64,000 nt of DNA, taken from assembly GCA_014728295.1 (NCBI GenBank), contig WJLW01000051.1:25883-89882 (forward strand), read 5' to 3'. Source of the stretch: Chitinivibrionales bacterium. Its GTDB lineage: Bacteria > Fibrobacterota > Chitinivibrionia > Chitinivibrionales > WJKA01. The position numbers and the translations under genes are program-made. Below the pieces are notes generated by a model. It saw nothing but the letters and a program-made list of their open reading frames with translations, made no database searches and had not been told where the DNA came from. Positions 1 through 9,406 of the stretch are shown piece by piece (the stretch's first letter is position 1; each line of letters opens with the position of its first letter).

Positions 1-282
1 TTCTTTCCAGCCTAGGCGATTGGGATTGGAGCAGTCAAGAATGCAGAACACATCAAACCGGCGCTGCGGATGTTTCGTATCGAGCACATCAGCATTTTTC
101 AGAAAGGCGAACTTGTGGGGCAGGGGATCGTGATTATATATAACCACCTCCTTGCCTATCGAATTGAGATACCAGTAAACCGCCAACTGGGTACCGACGC
201 AATCACCATCCAGGGATACATGGGAAGACAAAAGAAATGATTGTTTACTTTTAAGTATGTCGTCTAGCTCAGTCCAAGTCAT
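1..282 (-). CDS. DHH-family phosphoesterase (NrnA-like), N-terminal part, cut by window edge
   Basis: The first 94 codons of a gene running off the left edge. The translation contains the DHH-superfamily signature region: a Ser-Ser-His-Val-Ser-Leu-Asp-Gly-Asp stretch about 20 residues in (SHxxxDGD, metal ligands), followed by an Asn-His-Asp-Pro-Leu-Pro segment typical of nanoRNase/pAp phosphatase. The family hydrolyses 2-5 nt RNA fragments and 3'-phosphoadenosine 5'-phosphate in the cytoplasm. The start ATG (bases 280-282) lies inside the last codons of rbfA in another frame, so the two are probably translationally coupled. rbfA followed by a DHH/nrnA gene is a recurrent bacterial order. The C-terminal DHHA1 domain is outside the window, so NrnA versus another DHH enzyme cannot be settled. 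Confidence 0.85.
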   Translation of the reverse strand, partial: MTWTELDDILKSKQSFLLSSHVSLDGDCVGTQLAVYWYLNSIGKEVVIYNHDPLPHKFAFLKNADVLDTKHPQRRFDVFCILDCSNPNRLGWKE

Positions 283-634
283 CGCGTACTTCTTTGAGAA
301 GATGTTCTATATGTTCGCTCTCTTGGAGAGAGGTGTCGATTTTGAAATAGAATTTAGGGAAATGCTTCATTTTGATTTTTATTGCCGCGGCTACAATTTT
401 TTGAAGGTAAGCTGCCGCCCGGTTGAGAGCGAAAAGGGCGCTTTTTTTTTCCTTGTCGTCGCCGTAGATGCCGACAAATACGGTGGCATTACGTCCATCA
501 ACTGATAATTTAACTTCAGTGACGCTCACAATCGCAGGAATGCGCGGATCGCGGACCTTATTGGCAAGCGCCCACCCGATCTCTTTTTGCAGAAGGGTTT
601 TGATGCGATCGGTATGATACTGCGGTGAGGTCAT
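269..634 (-). CDS. rbfA: Ribosome-binding factor A
   Basis: A 121-residue protein of normal RbfA length. It starts MTSPQYHTDRIKTLLQKEIG and contains the KH-fold region with the VRDPRIP segment (around residues 27-33) that is characteristic of the family. RbfA binds the 30S subunit near helix 1 of 16S rRNA and assists its maturation. It lies 19 bases downstream of infB on the same strand and overlaps the start of the DHH phosphoesterase gene by 14 bases. This is the standard nusA-infB-rbfA arrangement, so it is very likely co-transcribed from the rimP side. Confidence 0.95.
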   Translation of the reverse strand: MTSPQYHTDRIKTLLQKEIGWALANKVRDPRIPAIVSVTEVKLSVDGRNATVFVGIYGDDKEKKSALFALNRAAAYLQKIVAAAIKIKMKHFPKFYFKIDTSLQESEHIEHLLKEVRDDLD

Positions 635-653
635 GTTTTATTTCGATTACCGG

Positions 654-3035
654 CTAAAGCGTTCTGGCAACTTCCACTTCTTTGTAGGCTTCGATGCGGT
701 CACCCTGTTTGAAATCGGAAAAGCCTTCGAAAGTAACACCGCATTCATAACCCGACTGCACTTCCTTGACGTCATCCTTGTGACGGCGCAGGGTTCCGAT
801 GCGAGTGTCGGCAATTTCGATATCGTCGCGAATAACCCGTGCTTTGTTGCCCCGGGTAACCGTGCCGTTGGTGACCATGCACCCGGCAACCAATCCGAAT
901 TTCGAAATCTTGAAAAGTTCCCTGATTTCGATGGTGGCCAGGGCTTCCTCTTTGATTTCGGGCGCCAGCATTCCTTCCATGGCCTGCTTGACTTCTTCAA
1001 CGGCCTCATAGATAATACGGAAAGTTCTGATCTCGACACCCTCTTTTTTGGCCAGTTCCCTGATCTTGGTATTCGGACTGAGATGAAAGCCGACAATGAT
1101 GGCGTTGGATGCCGTTGCCAGCATAATATCGGCCTCCTTGACCGCACCAACGCTTTTGGAAATCACGTTGACTCGGATTTCGTCGGTTGACAGTTTCAGG
1201 AGCGATTCGGCGAGAGCTTCGACGGAGCCGTCGACGTCGCCTTTGATTATCAGGTTGAGCGACTGGACTTTGCCTTCCTGAATCTGTTCGTACAGGTGAT
1301 CCAGCGAAACGGTGTTCAGGCGACGTATTTCATGCTCTTTTTGCGCCAGGCGGCGTCGCGCACTGATGTCACGGGCCTGTCTCTCATCTTCGGTGACCCG
1401 GAACGAATCGCCGGCTTGAGGCGTGCCGGTCATGCCCAGCACGACACAGGGTTGCGAAGGCCCCGCCTCGTCAATTGACATACCGCGTTCATTGAGCAGG
1501 TCGCGCACTCGGCCGTTGTGGATGCCGGTCACGAATGGGTCGCCGCGTCGCAATGTCCCGCGCTGAATGAGTACCGTTGCAATCGAGCCGCGTCCTCTAT
1601 CAAGCTCCGCTTCTATAACGACGCCGTTGGCTTTGCCTTCTTTGGTTGATTTCAGGTCGAGCATCTCGGTTTCGAGGGTCAATATTTCGAGCAGTTTGTC
1701 GACGTTATTACCCGTCTTTGCCGATATCTCCACGGAGGATATCTGACCGCCGTATTCTTCTACTGCCACATTGTATCGGGCGAGCTCGCTCTTTACTTTG
1801 TCGATATTGGCCGTCGGCAGGTCGGTTTTGTTGATCGCAACCACAATGGGAACATTGGCTGCTTTGGCGTGGTCGATAGCCTCTTTGGTCTGGGGCATGA
1901 CGCCCGAGTCGGCTGCAACAACCAGCACGATAACATCGGTAATCTGCGAGCCGCGGGCACGCATGGCGGTGAACGCTTCGTGACCGGGAGTATCCAGAAA
2001 GGTAACCGAACCATGACCGGCAACAACTTCGTAGGCTGCAATATGCTGGGTAATACCGCCCGATTCTCCGGCGATGACATTGGTGCTGCGTATATAATCA
2101 AGCAGTGACGTCTTACCATGGTCGACATGTCCCATGACCGTGACGACCGGAGCACGCGGCCTCAGCGTGCTTTCGTCGATCTTTTCATCAAGCTCTTCAT
2201 CTGCATCGGTGGCGTATTCTTCCATCAGCTTGGCCGTGTAGCCGAATTCATCGGCCAGCAGCTCGATGGTTTCGAAATCGAGTCGCTGATTAATGGTGAC
2301 AAACAGACCCAGCTCCAGGCACTTGGCGATGACTTCGGAAACCGGTTTGCCGATGCGCTGCGCAAGCTCATTGGCAGTGACAAATTCGCTGACATTAAGA
2401 ATCGTTTTGTCGGCCTGTTCTTCAGCTTCGGGGCGGTTACTGTCCTTTTTATATTTTTTGCGGGCCGAACCTGCGCCGATTTTAGCCAAAGTCTTTTTGA
2501 TAGTACTTTTCACCTGGAAGGAATCGACCTCCGGACGCGCGTGGCGTTTCTGCTTGCCTTTCTTGCGACCTTTTTTGCGATCGCTTCGATCGGTGCGTGA
2601 AGGCTGCTCCTTTTTGGGAGAATCTGTCGGATCGGTGGATTGGGCCGGTGTTGCTTCCGGTCGCGGCGCTTCGTATACTTCGCCACGGGAGCGCGGTGGG
2701 CGTGCGCGACGACGCGGACGCCTGCGGTCACGTTCGCCGGTGACTCGGGGCTTTTCTTCGGACTCCCTGGGTTTGGCTTCTTCGGTCTTCGGCGGCTCGG
2801 CGGCAGCGATCATCTCTTCGCGTTTTTTAGCAATTTTTTGACGCTTGCGCACATACTCTTTTTTGATTTCGGCCCGTTCCTGCTCGAACTTGGTTTTAAT
2901 CTCATCGCGCAAGCTGTCGTCAACGGTACTCATATGGCTCTTTACGGGAATGCCCATCCCGCGCAAAATCTGGACAAGCGCTTCACTCGAGACCTTGAAT
3001 TCCTGGGCCAGTTTGTACACTTTTTCTTTTGCCAT
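654..3035 (-). CDS. infB: Translation initiation factor IF-2
   Basis: A 793-residue IF-2, the GTPase that delivers initiator tRNA to the ribosome. I chose the ATG at 3035 ([13 protein letters not shown]) because an AAAGG motif stands 8 bases upstream; an in-frame GTG two codons earlier is less likely. The N terminus has the IF2_N helical module ([10 protein letters not shown]...), then a long low-complexity Arg/Lys/Glu/Pro linker to about residue 215. A second IF2_N-like module follows. The G domain has G1 GHVDHGKTS (about residue 300), G3 [10 protein letters not shown]4 NKTD and G5 SAKTG. Domains II, III and the fMet-tRNA-binding C terminus follow. Located between nusA and rbfA as in most bacteria. 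Confidence 0.97.
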   Translation of the reverse strand: MAKEKVYKLAQEFKVSSEALVQILRGMGIPVKSHMSTVDDSLRDEIKTKFEQERAEIKKEYVRKRQKIAKKREEMIAAAEPPKTEEAKPRESEEKPRVTGERDRRRPRRRARPPRSRGEVYEAPRPEATPAQSTDPTDSPKKEQPSRTDRSDRKKGRKKGKQKRHARPEVDSFQVKSTIKKTLAKIGAGSARKKYKKDSNRPEAEEQADKTILNVSEFVTANELAQRIGKPVSEVIAKCLELGLFVTINQRLDFETIELLADEFGYTAKLMEEYATDADEELDEKIDESTLRPRAPVVTVMGHVDHGKTSLLDYIRSTNVIAGESGGITQHIAAYEVVAGHGSVTFLDTPGHEAFTAMRARGSQITDVIVLVVAADSGVMPQTKEAIDHAKAANVPIVVAINKTDLPTANIDKVKSELARYNVAVEEYGGQISSVEISAKTGNNVDKLLEILTLETEMLDLKSTKEGKANGVVIEAELDRGRGSIATVLIQRGTLRRGDPFVTGIHNGRVRDLLNERGMSIDEAGPSQPCVVLGMTGTPQAGDSFRVTEDERQARDISARRRLAQKEHEIRRLNTVSLDHLYEQIQEGKVQSLNLIIKGDVDGSVEALAESLLKLSTDEIRVNVISKSVGAVKEADIMLATASNAIIVGFHLSPNTKIRELAKKEGVEIRTFRIIYEAVEEVKQAMEGMLAPEIKEEALATIEIRELFKISKFGLVAGCMVTNGTVTRGNKARVIRDDIEIADTRIGTLRRHKDDVKEVQSGYECGVTFEGFSDFKQGDRIEAYKEVEVARTL

Positions 3036-3105
3036 AGGCACAACCTTTACTTATTTGTTATTTCGGCGCCGCATGTAGTTGCTTCGCGCTTCAGATCGCC
3101 TTCAT

Positions 3106-4653
3106 TCAGTCTTGTTTGTCATCCAGGTCTTCCGGCGTTTCGAACTCCCGGCCGGATTCAGGTATTTCTTCCTGTTGGGCTACCTGTGCATCTTCCTGCT
3201 CTTGTATAGGAGGTTCTGCAGCTTCGGGCATCTGCTCCGGGGTTTCTGCTTGCACCGAAGGTTCGTTTGCAGAAGCGTCCTGTTCCAATGCAGGCGCTTC
3301 CTGGGGCTCTTGCGTTGCAGCCGGCTCTTCGAGCTCTTGCAGGTCTTCGCCGGTTGCCTGCACCGCTGCCGCATTTTCGCTCAGATCAATCTCCGCCTCT
3401 GGTTCTGCCGGGACATTCCCTGTTACCAGGGCCTCGGCCATATTTTCGCTCCCATCGGCCGGTTCATCTTCCATATCTTCCGATTCGGCAGGTATTTGTT
3501 CCCCCCCAGGAGAGGATTCTTCACCAGGCTCCAGCTCTTCATCTTCAAGAAATTCGGCCAGAGCTTCGTTGCGTTCTTCTTCGGTCATTGACGCAAATTC
3601 CTCATCGCCGTAGACGTCGATTTCTTTGTCCAGCAGGCGTGAAGCCAGACGGATATTCTGGCCTTCTTTGCCGATGGCCTGAGCCAGATATTCCTCCTTG
3701 ATAATAACGACAATGCGACTGTCGCCTACCGGATGAACACGCTTGACTTCGGCCGGCGAGAAGACGCGGCGCACCTGCACGGAAAGCTCGCTTGTCCAGT
3801 TGATTATGTCAATACGCTCGTTGGAGAGCTCCCGCACAATAGCCTGAACGCGGTTGCCGCGCATGCCGACACAGGCGCCAACCGGATCGACCCGTTCGTC
3901 GGTTGTCGAAACGGCAATTTTTGAACGGTTGCCGGGATCGCGAACCACCTTGACGATGCGCACTGTCTTGTCGAAAATTTCGGGGACCTCGAGTTCAAAC
4001 AGGCGTGCCAGAAACTCGGGACAGGTTCGGGACACAATAATTTGGGGGCCCTTGGCATTGTCGCGTACTTCGGTAAGGCAGGCCCTGATCGTATCGCCCT
4101 GGCGGTAGCGCTCCTTGCGAATCTGCTCACGATAAGGCAGGAGCGCTTCGGTGCGGCCGATGTTGACGAGGATGTTGCCTTTGTCTATCTGTTGTACCGT
4201 ACCGGTGATAAGCTCGCCGATGCGGTCGCTGTAATCCACAAATATTTTCTGGCGCTCGGCTTCGCGCACGCGCTGAATGATAACCTGCTTAGCCGTCTGT
4301 ATGGCCGTGCGACCGAACACGTTTACGTCAAGGTCTTCGATTAGCTCGTCGCCGACTTCAAGTTCATCATCGAGCTGTTTGGCTTCTTCCAGTGAAATCT
4401 GTGATTCGGGATCGTAGACTTCTTCGACGACTTCACGGCGTGTGTAAACTTCGATGGTGCCTTTTTCCCGGTCCACTTTTGATTCGACATTTACCGGCTC
4501 GCCAATGTAACGTTTTGCAGCGCTGATAAGAGCATCTTTAAGAGAGTCCAGCACCAAATCCATGGAGATGCTTTTTTCTTTGGTGATATTTGACAGGGCT
4601 GCCGTGATGTCCAACTCACGCGCTGCTTCGTTTTTGCTCTTTTTCTTCTGCAT
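3106..4653 (-). CDS. nusA: Transcription elongation/termination factor NusA with acidic C-terminal tail
   Basis: A 515-residue NusA. In order: N-terminal RNA-polymerase-binding domain (residues 1 to about 130), S1 domain (about 135-200), and two KH domains (about 200-345) with the conserved GACVGMRGNRVQAIVREL and AIGKEGQNIRLASRL motifs. From about residue 349 to the end there is no helix-hairpin-helix (AR) repeat as in E. coli. Instead comes a roughly 165-residue tail very rich in Glu, Asp, Ala, Pro and Gln. NusA binds RNA polymerase and modulates pausing, termination and antitermination. The start has an AAGGAC motif upstream. The gene lies 23 bases from rimP and 70 bases from infB, in an operon-like arrangement. 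Confidence 0.96.
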   Translation of the reverse strand: MQKKKSKNEAARELDITAALSNITKEKSISMDLVLDSLKDALISAAKRYIGEPVNVESKVDREKGTIEVYTRREVVEEVYDPESQISLEEAKQLDDELEVGDELIEDLDVNVFGRTAIQTAKQVIIQRVREAERQKIFVDYSDRIGELITGTVQQIDKGNILVNIGRTEALLPYREQIRKERYRQGDTIRACLTEVRDNAKGPQIIVSRTCPEFLARLFELEVPEIFDKTVRIVKVVRDPGNRSKIAVSTTDERVDPVGACVGMRGNRVQAIVRELSNERIDIINWTSELSVQVRRVFSPAEVKRVHPVGDSRIVVIIKEEYLAQAIGKEGQNIRLASRLLDKEIDVYGDEEFASMTEEERNEALAEFLEDEELEPGEESSPGGEQIPAESEDMEDEPADGSENMAEALVTGNVPAEPEAEIDLSENAAAVQATGEDLQELEEPAATQEPQEAPALEQDASANEPSVQAETPEQMPEAAEPPIQEQEDAQVAQQEEIPESGREFETPEDLDDKQD

Positions 4654-4676
4654 GTTGGTTTAGTCCTTCCACACAA

Positions 4677-5129
4677 TTAAAATTGAATTTCTATTTTGCC
4701 TCGTATGATGTGTTCAAGAGGAATGGCATGTTCCTCTTTGCCGGTGTCAAGCCCCACTCGGCCGTTTTCTGCCGATCGGATTTCGCCCGTGATCAGCTTT
4801 TTGCCGTTAATGGCCTCGCTAAGCTCAAGGGCAACGCGGCGACCGCGACTGCGTTGATAATCCCGCTCACCCTGCAGGGGACGGTCGATGCCGGGTGAGG
4901 ATACCTCGAGGCGATAGGGCGATTGTGAAAAATCTTCCAGATCGAGCAGTATCGATACTTCATTGCTTACCAATTCGCAGTCATCAATGGTCACGCCGTT
5001 GTCTTTGTCTATATACAACCGCAGGACTTTATGTGGACCGGCACCGCTGAATCTGGCGTCGCACAATTCAAATCCCAGATGCTCGATTTTGTTTTCGATG
5101 TGTTCTTTTATTTCCGGATTCAACAGCAT
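4677..5129 (-). CDS. rimP: Ribosome maturation factor RimP
   Basis: A RimP of 150 residues with the start at MLLNPEIKEHIENKI. It shows the family features LGFELCDARF, LRLYIDKDNGVTIDDC and VSSPGIDRPL. RimP binds the maturing 30S subunit and promotes S12/S19 domain assembly. An in-frame start 14 codons further upstream (5171) exists, but it would encode a Phe/Ile run from a U-rich terminator-like element (5148-5169), so I prefer 5129. Ribosome-binding signals at either start are weak. First gene of the rimP-nusA-infB-rbfA cluster. Confidence 0.93.
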   Translation of the reverse strand: MLLNPEIKEHIENKIEHLGFELCDARFSGAGPHKVLRLYIDKDNGVTIDDCELVSNEVSILLDLEDFSQSPYRLEVSSPGIDRPLQGERDYQRSRGRRVALELSEAINGKKLITGEIRSAENGRVGLDTGKEEHAIPLEHIIRGKIEIQF

Positions 5130-5147
5130 ACAGTCGGACTCTATGAT

Positions 5148-5169
5148 AAAAAAAAAGGGCTGAGCGCCC
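5148..5169 (-). terminator. Terminator-like hairpin in the rimP leader (possible attenuator)
   Basis: On the minus strand a GGGC-GCTCA-GCCC stem-loop (bases 5157-5169) is followed by nine T residues (5148-5156). It has the layout of an intrinsic terminator, with a short 4-bp G:C stem. It sits about 20 bases before the preferred rimP start and 150 bases after cca. It could simply end cca transcripts, or act as an attenuator for the rimP-nusA-infB operon; there is hardly any room for a promoter between it and rimP. Confidence 0.5.
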
Positions 5170-5200
5170 ATTCATTTCGCAGAATGTGGATAATCTATAC

Positions 5201-5229
5201 AAAATAAATATTAGAAACTGCAGGTACAA
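5201..5229 (-). promoter_or_regulatory. Possible sigma-70 promoter for rimP-nusA-infB-rbfA
   Basis: On the minus strand TTGTAC (5229-5224) is followed after 17 bases by TATTTT (5206-5201) in an AT-rich gap between cca and rimP. Transcription from here would pass through the hairpin at 5148-5169 before reaching rimP. Assigned by eye from the consensus only. Confidence 0.3.
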
Positions 5230-5320
5230 GCACTTATCACAAATGACGGCATGTTTTTGCGTAACCATTGTCTGTCCGTCCCCGGGACACGGCATCTCAT
5301 GCGTATGTCAATATGTTCGC

Positions 5321-6652
5321 TTATCCGGTCGGCTTTGCGTGCAGGTACTGCCGGACCCACGCAAGCGCCTCTTCAGTTGTAGCAAGGATGCCTTCCAATT
5401 GTCGATCGTATGCCGCATCGAGGATTTTGCGGAAATGCGGACCGGGTTTCAGGCCCAGTACAATTAAATCGTTGCCCGATATCAGCGGAGATGGTTGAAT
5501 CTGCTCCCGGGAAAGCTGCGCCTGTTGCTTTTTGAGATAATAATAATTGTCGAGCTTCCTGTGGCTGCTCATGCAATCGGCGTAGTGCACCTTGAGTTCA
5601 TCCTCAATGGTGGGGCGTGCCAGGTAACGTTTGAGCGTAGATACTTTCATCTTCTGCACGTGCATGAAATTCATGTGATGCCGGATGCAGGCGGCCACTT
5701 TTTTTATAACCTCACCCGGTGCCTTGAGTCGCTTGAGCACGGTCTCACTCATGTGTGCGCCAACCGATGCATGGTTATTGAAGCGAATACGGTCGGTTTG
5801 GCTGATCGTCGGCGGCTTACCGATGTCATGCAGCAAAACGGCCCAGGCTGCGATCAGCGTGGGTGACTGCAGGTTGTCAAGCGCGTGCAGGGTATGCTCC
5901 CAGACATCACCCTCTGGATGAAAGCGGCCGGGCTGTTCAACACCACCGAGTGCATGAACCTCGGGTAGTATCAGCGCCAGCAATCCACTTTCCCTCAGCA
6001 GTGAAAAGGCCCGGGATGGCAGTGGCCCCAGCAGCATCCTGGTCAACTCCTGGTAAATTCGCTCTGCGGATATCCTGGTAATTCCATTTCGTGAGGTGCA
6101 CAGGCAGGTCCAGGTATGCGCTTCGATGGAGAAGCCAAAGCGTGCGGAAAACCGGATTGCCCGCAACAGCCGCAGATAATCTTCGTCGAAGCGACGCGCA
6201 GGGTCGCCGATTGCCCTGATGTTGCCTGCCCGCAAATCTTCTCGTCCATTTACAAAGTCGAGTATCTTGCATTTGACGGGATCATAGAACAGGCCATTGA
6301 TGGTAAAGTCACGACGCTGCGCGTCTTCCTGCGCCGAAGTAAAAACAACTTTCTCAGGTCTGCGGCCGTCTTTTATGCCGATGTCGGACCTGAATGTGGC
6401 AACTTCGAACATGTATCCTTTGTATATAACGATCATAACGCCGAAATGTTCGCCCACCCTGAGTACGCGTGAGAACAAGCCGGCAATGTGCGCAGGAGTT
6501 GCATCGGTTGCGATATCGATATCATTTTTTTGATCGATTTCAAGCAGCATGTCGCGGACAAATCCACCTGCAAAAAAGGCCTGGTAGCCCGCCTGCTGGA
6601 GTTTTGCTGCAATTTCGGTCGCGGCATCGAAAAGCTTATCGGATTGCTTCAT
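5321..6652 (-). CDS. cca: CCA-adding tRNA nucleotidyltransferase with HD domain
   Basis: A 443-residue class II tRNA nucleotidyltransferase. The catalytic head has GGFVRDMLL (about residues 30-38) and the DIDIAT metal-binding motif (about 44-49). It is followed by RRDFTINGL and the RFDEDYLRLLRAIRFSARFGF segment of the neck. An HD-type domain follows (HTLHALDNL..LLHDIGKP, about residues 240-290). The enzyme adds or repairs the 3' CCA end of tRNA; the HD module in such proteins can give phosphohydrolase activity. A poly(A) polymerase role cannot be excluded from sequence alone. The gene is divergent from the lipoprotein gene at 6867. Confidence 0.92.
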   Translation of the reverse strand: MKQSDKLFDAATEIAAKLQQAGYQAFFAGGFVRDMLLEIDQKNDIDIATDATPAHIAGLFSRVLRVGEHFGVMIVIYKGYMFEVATFRSDIGIKDGRRPEKVVFTSAQEDAQRRDFTINGLFYDPVKCKILDFVNGREDLRAGNIRAIGDPARRFDEDYLRLLRAIRFSARFGFSIEAHTWTCLCTSRNGITRISAERIYQELTRMLLGPLPSRAFSLLRESGLLALILPEVHALGGVEQPGRFHPEGDVWEHTLHALDNLQSPTLIAAWAVLLHDIGKPPTISQTDRIRFNNHASVGAHMSETVLKRLKAPGEVIKKVAACIRHHMNFMHVQKMKVSTLKRYLARPTIEDELKVHYADCMSSHRKLDNYYYLKKQQAQLSREQIQPSPLISGNDLIVLGLKPGPHFRKILDAAYDRQLEGILATTEEALAWVRQYLHAKPTG

Positions 6653-6866
6653 CGTAGCCTAAAAATACGTAACCGCTCTCACTGCGGGTGCGACTTTTTG
6701 GCGTTTCTGGGCCATTTTAATCGCAATAATAATGAAAAAATGCACTTTTTGTTGACAATAATATGGGAAATAAAGCATCTTTAATCTATCCGTTTTGGCT
6801 AATTTGTTGTAAATACGTAAAAAAGGATAACCAATAACCATTTTCAAACCCAATTGGAGGGTCGCG

Positions 6867-7922
6867 ATGCGTACCATGTTTAGAGTAGCGGTTAGCTTAA
6901 GCGCTTTGATGTTATTATTCTCCTGCACTACCCGCAACTTGGAATCCCGCGGCAATGCCGCCTATGCAAAGGCGCAAAAAGCAACCGGCGACGAGAAGAG
7001 ACGCCTGGAAAAAGAAGCTTATACTTATTACTGGAAAGCGGTGAAAAGCGATCCCAACAAGGCAACTATTCGCAACAGTTTGCGCAATCGCTTCATCGAA
7101 ATGACGCTCAATCGGGGCATGCTTATACTCAACGAGGCAACCTCGAGCATGGACGCACTCGACCTGTTTGTCAGCGATATCGATTCGGTGATGACGCCGG
7201 AGGTTCCCGGCGAACTCAAAGCGCAATATGCTGCGTTTCTCACACAACTGGCTGATTCCATGGATGCCCGGGGCAAAATGTGGGAAACGATCGAACTGCT
7301 TGACAAAGCCGGCGGCATTGCGCCCGACGCGTCGGCCATGAAAGATAAGAAGAAAACGCTCATCGGAAATTTTGTCAACAGCAAGGTCGACCTGGCAAAA
7401 ATGCAGCTCGAAGAAGGCCGGGACGCCAAAGACGAGCACGAGCAAATCAGGGCCGAATACAATGCAAAGCTTGCTTTGTTCTTTGATCCCGACAACGAAG
7501 AGGCAAAAGAGATTCTCAGCAAATGCTACGAGGCCAATCTCGGCATCTATTCGGCATATGATGCGGTTATCGAAGACAAGCCCGACAGCAGTGTATATGA
7601 TATGGTCAACAAGTACGATATCCTGCTTGCGGTACCGGTTGTCAAGCAAAGCGGGCGCGGGGTTACGCTCAAGGCAAGTATTTATAACTATTCCTACAAC
7701 CCGCTCAGATTGTGGCCCAAATGCTTTCATCTCGAAGATGTAAACGGCAAACGCGTACAAGCCAGGAAGAACAGCCGGATTGCCAAGGAAGTGCTGGATC
7801 AGGAACACGAGGTAACCGGAATGTTATTGTACTTCCCCAAGCCGCCGGGCAAAATCAAAAAACTGACCTACGATTACAAATGGGAGCACAGCGAACACTA
7901 TTCCGAAAAGAATTTTTTCTAA
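6867..7922 (+). CDS. Predicted lipoprotein with helical TPR-like repeats, function unknown
   Basis: A 351-residue protein beginning with a signal peptide that ends in LLFSC (Cys20), a reasonable lipobox, so probably an outer-membrane or periplasmic lipoprotein. The following 220 residues are helical, with alternating charged segments (KRRLEKEAYTYYWKAVKSDP, MQLEEGRDAKDEHEQIRAEY) resembling TPR-like repeats. The last 110 residues look like beta-sandwich (LLAVPVVKQSGRGVTLKASI..., LRLWPKCFHLEDVNGKR). GGAGG is placed ideally before the ATG. A bidirectional terminator follows, so it is probably monocistronic. I do not recognise the family. Confidence 0.85.
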   Translation: MRTMFRVAVSLSALMLLFSCTTRNLESRGNAAYAKAQKATGDEKRRLEKEAYTYYWKAVKSDPNKATIRNSLRNRFIEMTLNRGMLILNEATSSMDALDLFVSDIDSVMTPEVPGELKAQYAAFLTQLADSMDARGKMWETIELLDKAGGIAPDASAMKDKKKTLIGNFVNSKVDLAKMQLEEGRDAKDEHEQIRAEYNAKLALFFDPDNEEAKEILSKCYEANLGIYSAYDAVIEDKPDSSVYDMVNKYDILLAVPVVKQSGRGVTLKASIYNYSYNPLRLWPKCFHLEDVNGKRVQARKNSRIAKEVLDQEHEVTGMLLYFPKPPGKIKKLTYDYKWEHSEHYSEKNFF

Positions 7923-7950
7923 GCGACACATCTCGTGACGAACGTAAAAA

Positions 7951-7986
7951 TGCCCGGCGGTCTTTATGATCACCGGGCATTTTTTA
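7951..7986. terminator. Bidirectional intrinsic terminator
   Basis: A TGCCCGG...CCGGGCA hairpin (bases 7951-7979) is followed by TTTTTT on the plus strand and preceded by AAAAA, which reads as a T-run on the minus strand. It lies between the ends of the convergent lipoprotein gene (7922) and nucleotide-sugar dehydrogenase gene (8077) and probably serves both. Confidence 0.85.
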
Positions 7987-8076
7987 TAATCGCTGCTGGT
8001 GTATTCGGAGAAATCTTCGGTACGACTCTCGCAAAACCCCTGCTTGAAAGCATGCTGCCGGTTCCCGGCCACCGTA

Positions 8077-9321
8077 CTATTTGAGCGCCTCTTTGATATC
8101 GTACATAATGCCTTCCGGTTTGCAATAGGACCGAATGCCGTCTTCGCCAGCGGTCATAAATTCTTCGTGCAATACCGCCAGTACGACGCCGTCATAGACG
8201 CCGGGCTGGGGTTTGTCAACCAGCCTGATGCCGTATTCTTCGAAAACTTCCTGCCGGTCGGCCTGCGGATCCCATACATGCACCTGCACGGCGAACTCGC
8301 GCAGCTCATTGACAATGTCAATTACCCGGGAATTGCGGATGTCGGGACAATTTTCCTTGAAGGTGATCCCCAGAATCAGCACTGCAGCGTCTTTGATGGT
8401 CATCTTTTTGTTGATCATGTCTTTGATGAGTTCGCGGGCATAATAGCGCCCCATGGCGTCATTAATGCGGCGGCCCGACATGATGATCTGTGGATGATGA
8501 CCGATTTCCTCTGCCTTGTAGGCAAGGTAGTAGGGATCGACGCCGATACAATGGCCTCCCACCAGACCCGGCCGGAATTTAAGAAAGTTCCATTTGGTTC
8601 CTGCCGCCTCAAGTACTTCTTTGGTGGATATGCCCAGCTTGTCGAATATGATTTGCAGTTCGTTCATCAGGGCAATATTGATGTCGCGCTGGGTATTCTC
8701 GATAACCTTGGCTGCCTCTGCCACTTTGATGCAGGTAGCCGTAAATATGCCCGCCTTGACTGCCGTAGCGTAAACGTGCGCGATCAGATCGGCTGATTCG
8801 GGTGTGTCGCCCGACACGACCTTGGTAATCGTTGCAAAGGTATGCTCCCGGTCACCCGGATTGATGCGCTCGGGGGAATAGCCGACGTTGAAATCTTTTT
8901 TCCAGCTCAGTCCCGATTTCTCTTCCAGCACGGGAATGCAATACTCTTCGGTTGCGCCGGGGAACACGGTCGATTCGTAGACGATCGTGGCGCCGGCATG
9001 CAGGTGGCTGCCGATTGTCTGCGAGGCTTTAATCAGCGGAGTTAGATCGGGATTTTTGTGCGAGTCGATCGGTGTGGGAACGGCAACAATTATAAAATCC
9101 GCCTTACTGATAACCGAGGGGTCGGCGCTGAAGGTCATTGCTGATTCCTGCAATGCGGGGGGATCCACTTCGTTGTTGGGATCGCGCCCCTCCTGCAGAA
9201 TGGCGATACGCTTTTTGTTGATGTCAAAGCCGGTAACGCAAAAGTGTTTGGCCATCTCTACAGCCAGCGGCAAGCCGACGTATCCCAGCCCGACTACGCA
9301 GATCGATTTCGGTTTTTCCAT
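8077..9321 (-). CDS. tviB: UDP-N-acetylhexosamine 6-dehydrogenase (TviB/WbpO type)
   Basis: A 414-residue member of the UDP-glucose/GDP-mannose dehydrogenase family. The N-terminal Rossmann motif is [19 protein letters not shown]. The middle has [13 protein letters not shown] and the PERINPGD segment typical of the Vi-antigen TviB/WbpO branch. The catalytic cysteine is in [15 protein letters not shown] (about residue 260). The C-terminal UDP-binding domain has [15 protein letters not shown]. The reaction is NAD-dependent oxidation of a UDP-HexNAc to the uronic acid for surface polysaccharide. No glycosyltransferase or epimerase genes are nearby, so the gene is an orphan here and its exact substrate is uncertain. 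Confidence 0.88.
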   Translation of the reverse strand: MEKPKSICVVGLGYVGLPLAVEMAKHFCVTGFDINKKRIAILQEGRDPNNEVDPPALQESAMTFSADPSVISKADFIIVAVPTPIDSHKNPDLTPLIKASQTIGSHLHAGATIVYESTVFPGATEEYCIPVLEEKSGLSWKKDFNVGYSPERINPGDREHTFATITKVVSGDTPESADLIAHVYATAVKAGIFTATCIKVAEAAKVIENTQRDINIALMNELQIIFDKLGISTKEVLEAAGTKWNFLKFRPGLVGGHCIGVDPYYLAYKAEEIGHHPQIIMSGRRINDAMGRYYARELIKDMINKKMTIKDAAVLILGITFKENCPDIRNSRVIDIVNELREFAVQVHVWDPQADRQEVFEEYGIRLVDKPQPGVYDGVVLAVLHEEFMTAGEDGIRSYCKPEGIMYDIKEALK

Positions 9322-9406
9322 GAGCCTGTATAAGTCCTTCCTGGAGAATGTGCGGGTAACGAATACCTGGAAATATCATTTTATCATGCGGCAATCGGAT
9401 CGGGCA

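Noticed and set aside
3116..3613. Ser/Gly/Ala-rich open frame on the plus strand
   Set aside because: It is the complement of the low-complexity acidic NusA tail, which naturally gives a long Ser-rich antisense frame.
6915..7808. 297-codon open frame on the minus strand
   Set aside because: It lies wholly inside the lipoprotein gene on the plus strand, which has a signal peptide and ribosome-binding site; the antisense frame has no family resemblance.
8002..8796. 265-codon open frame on the plus strand
   Set aside because: Antisense to the clear UDP-HexNAc dehydrogenase gene; composition is that of a shadow frame.
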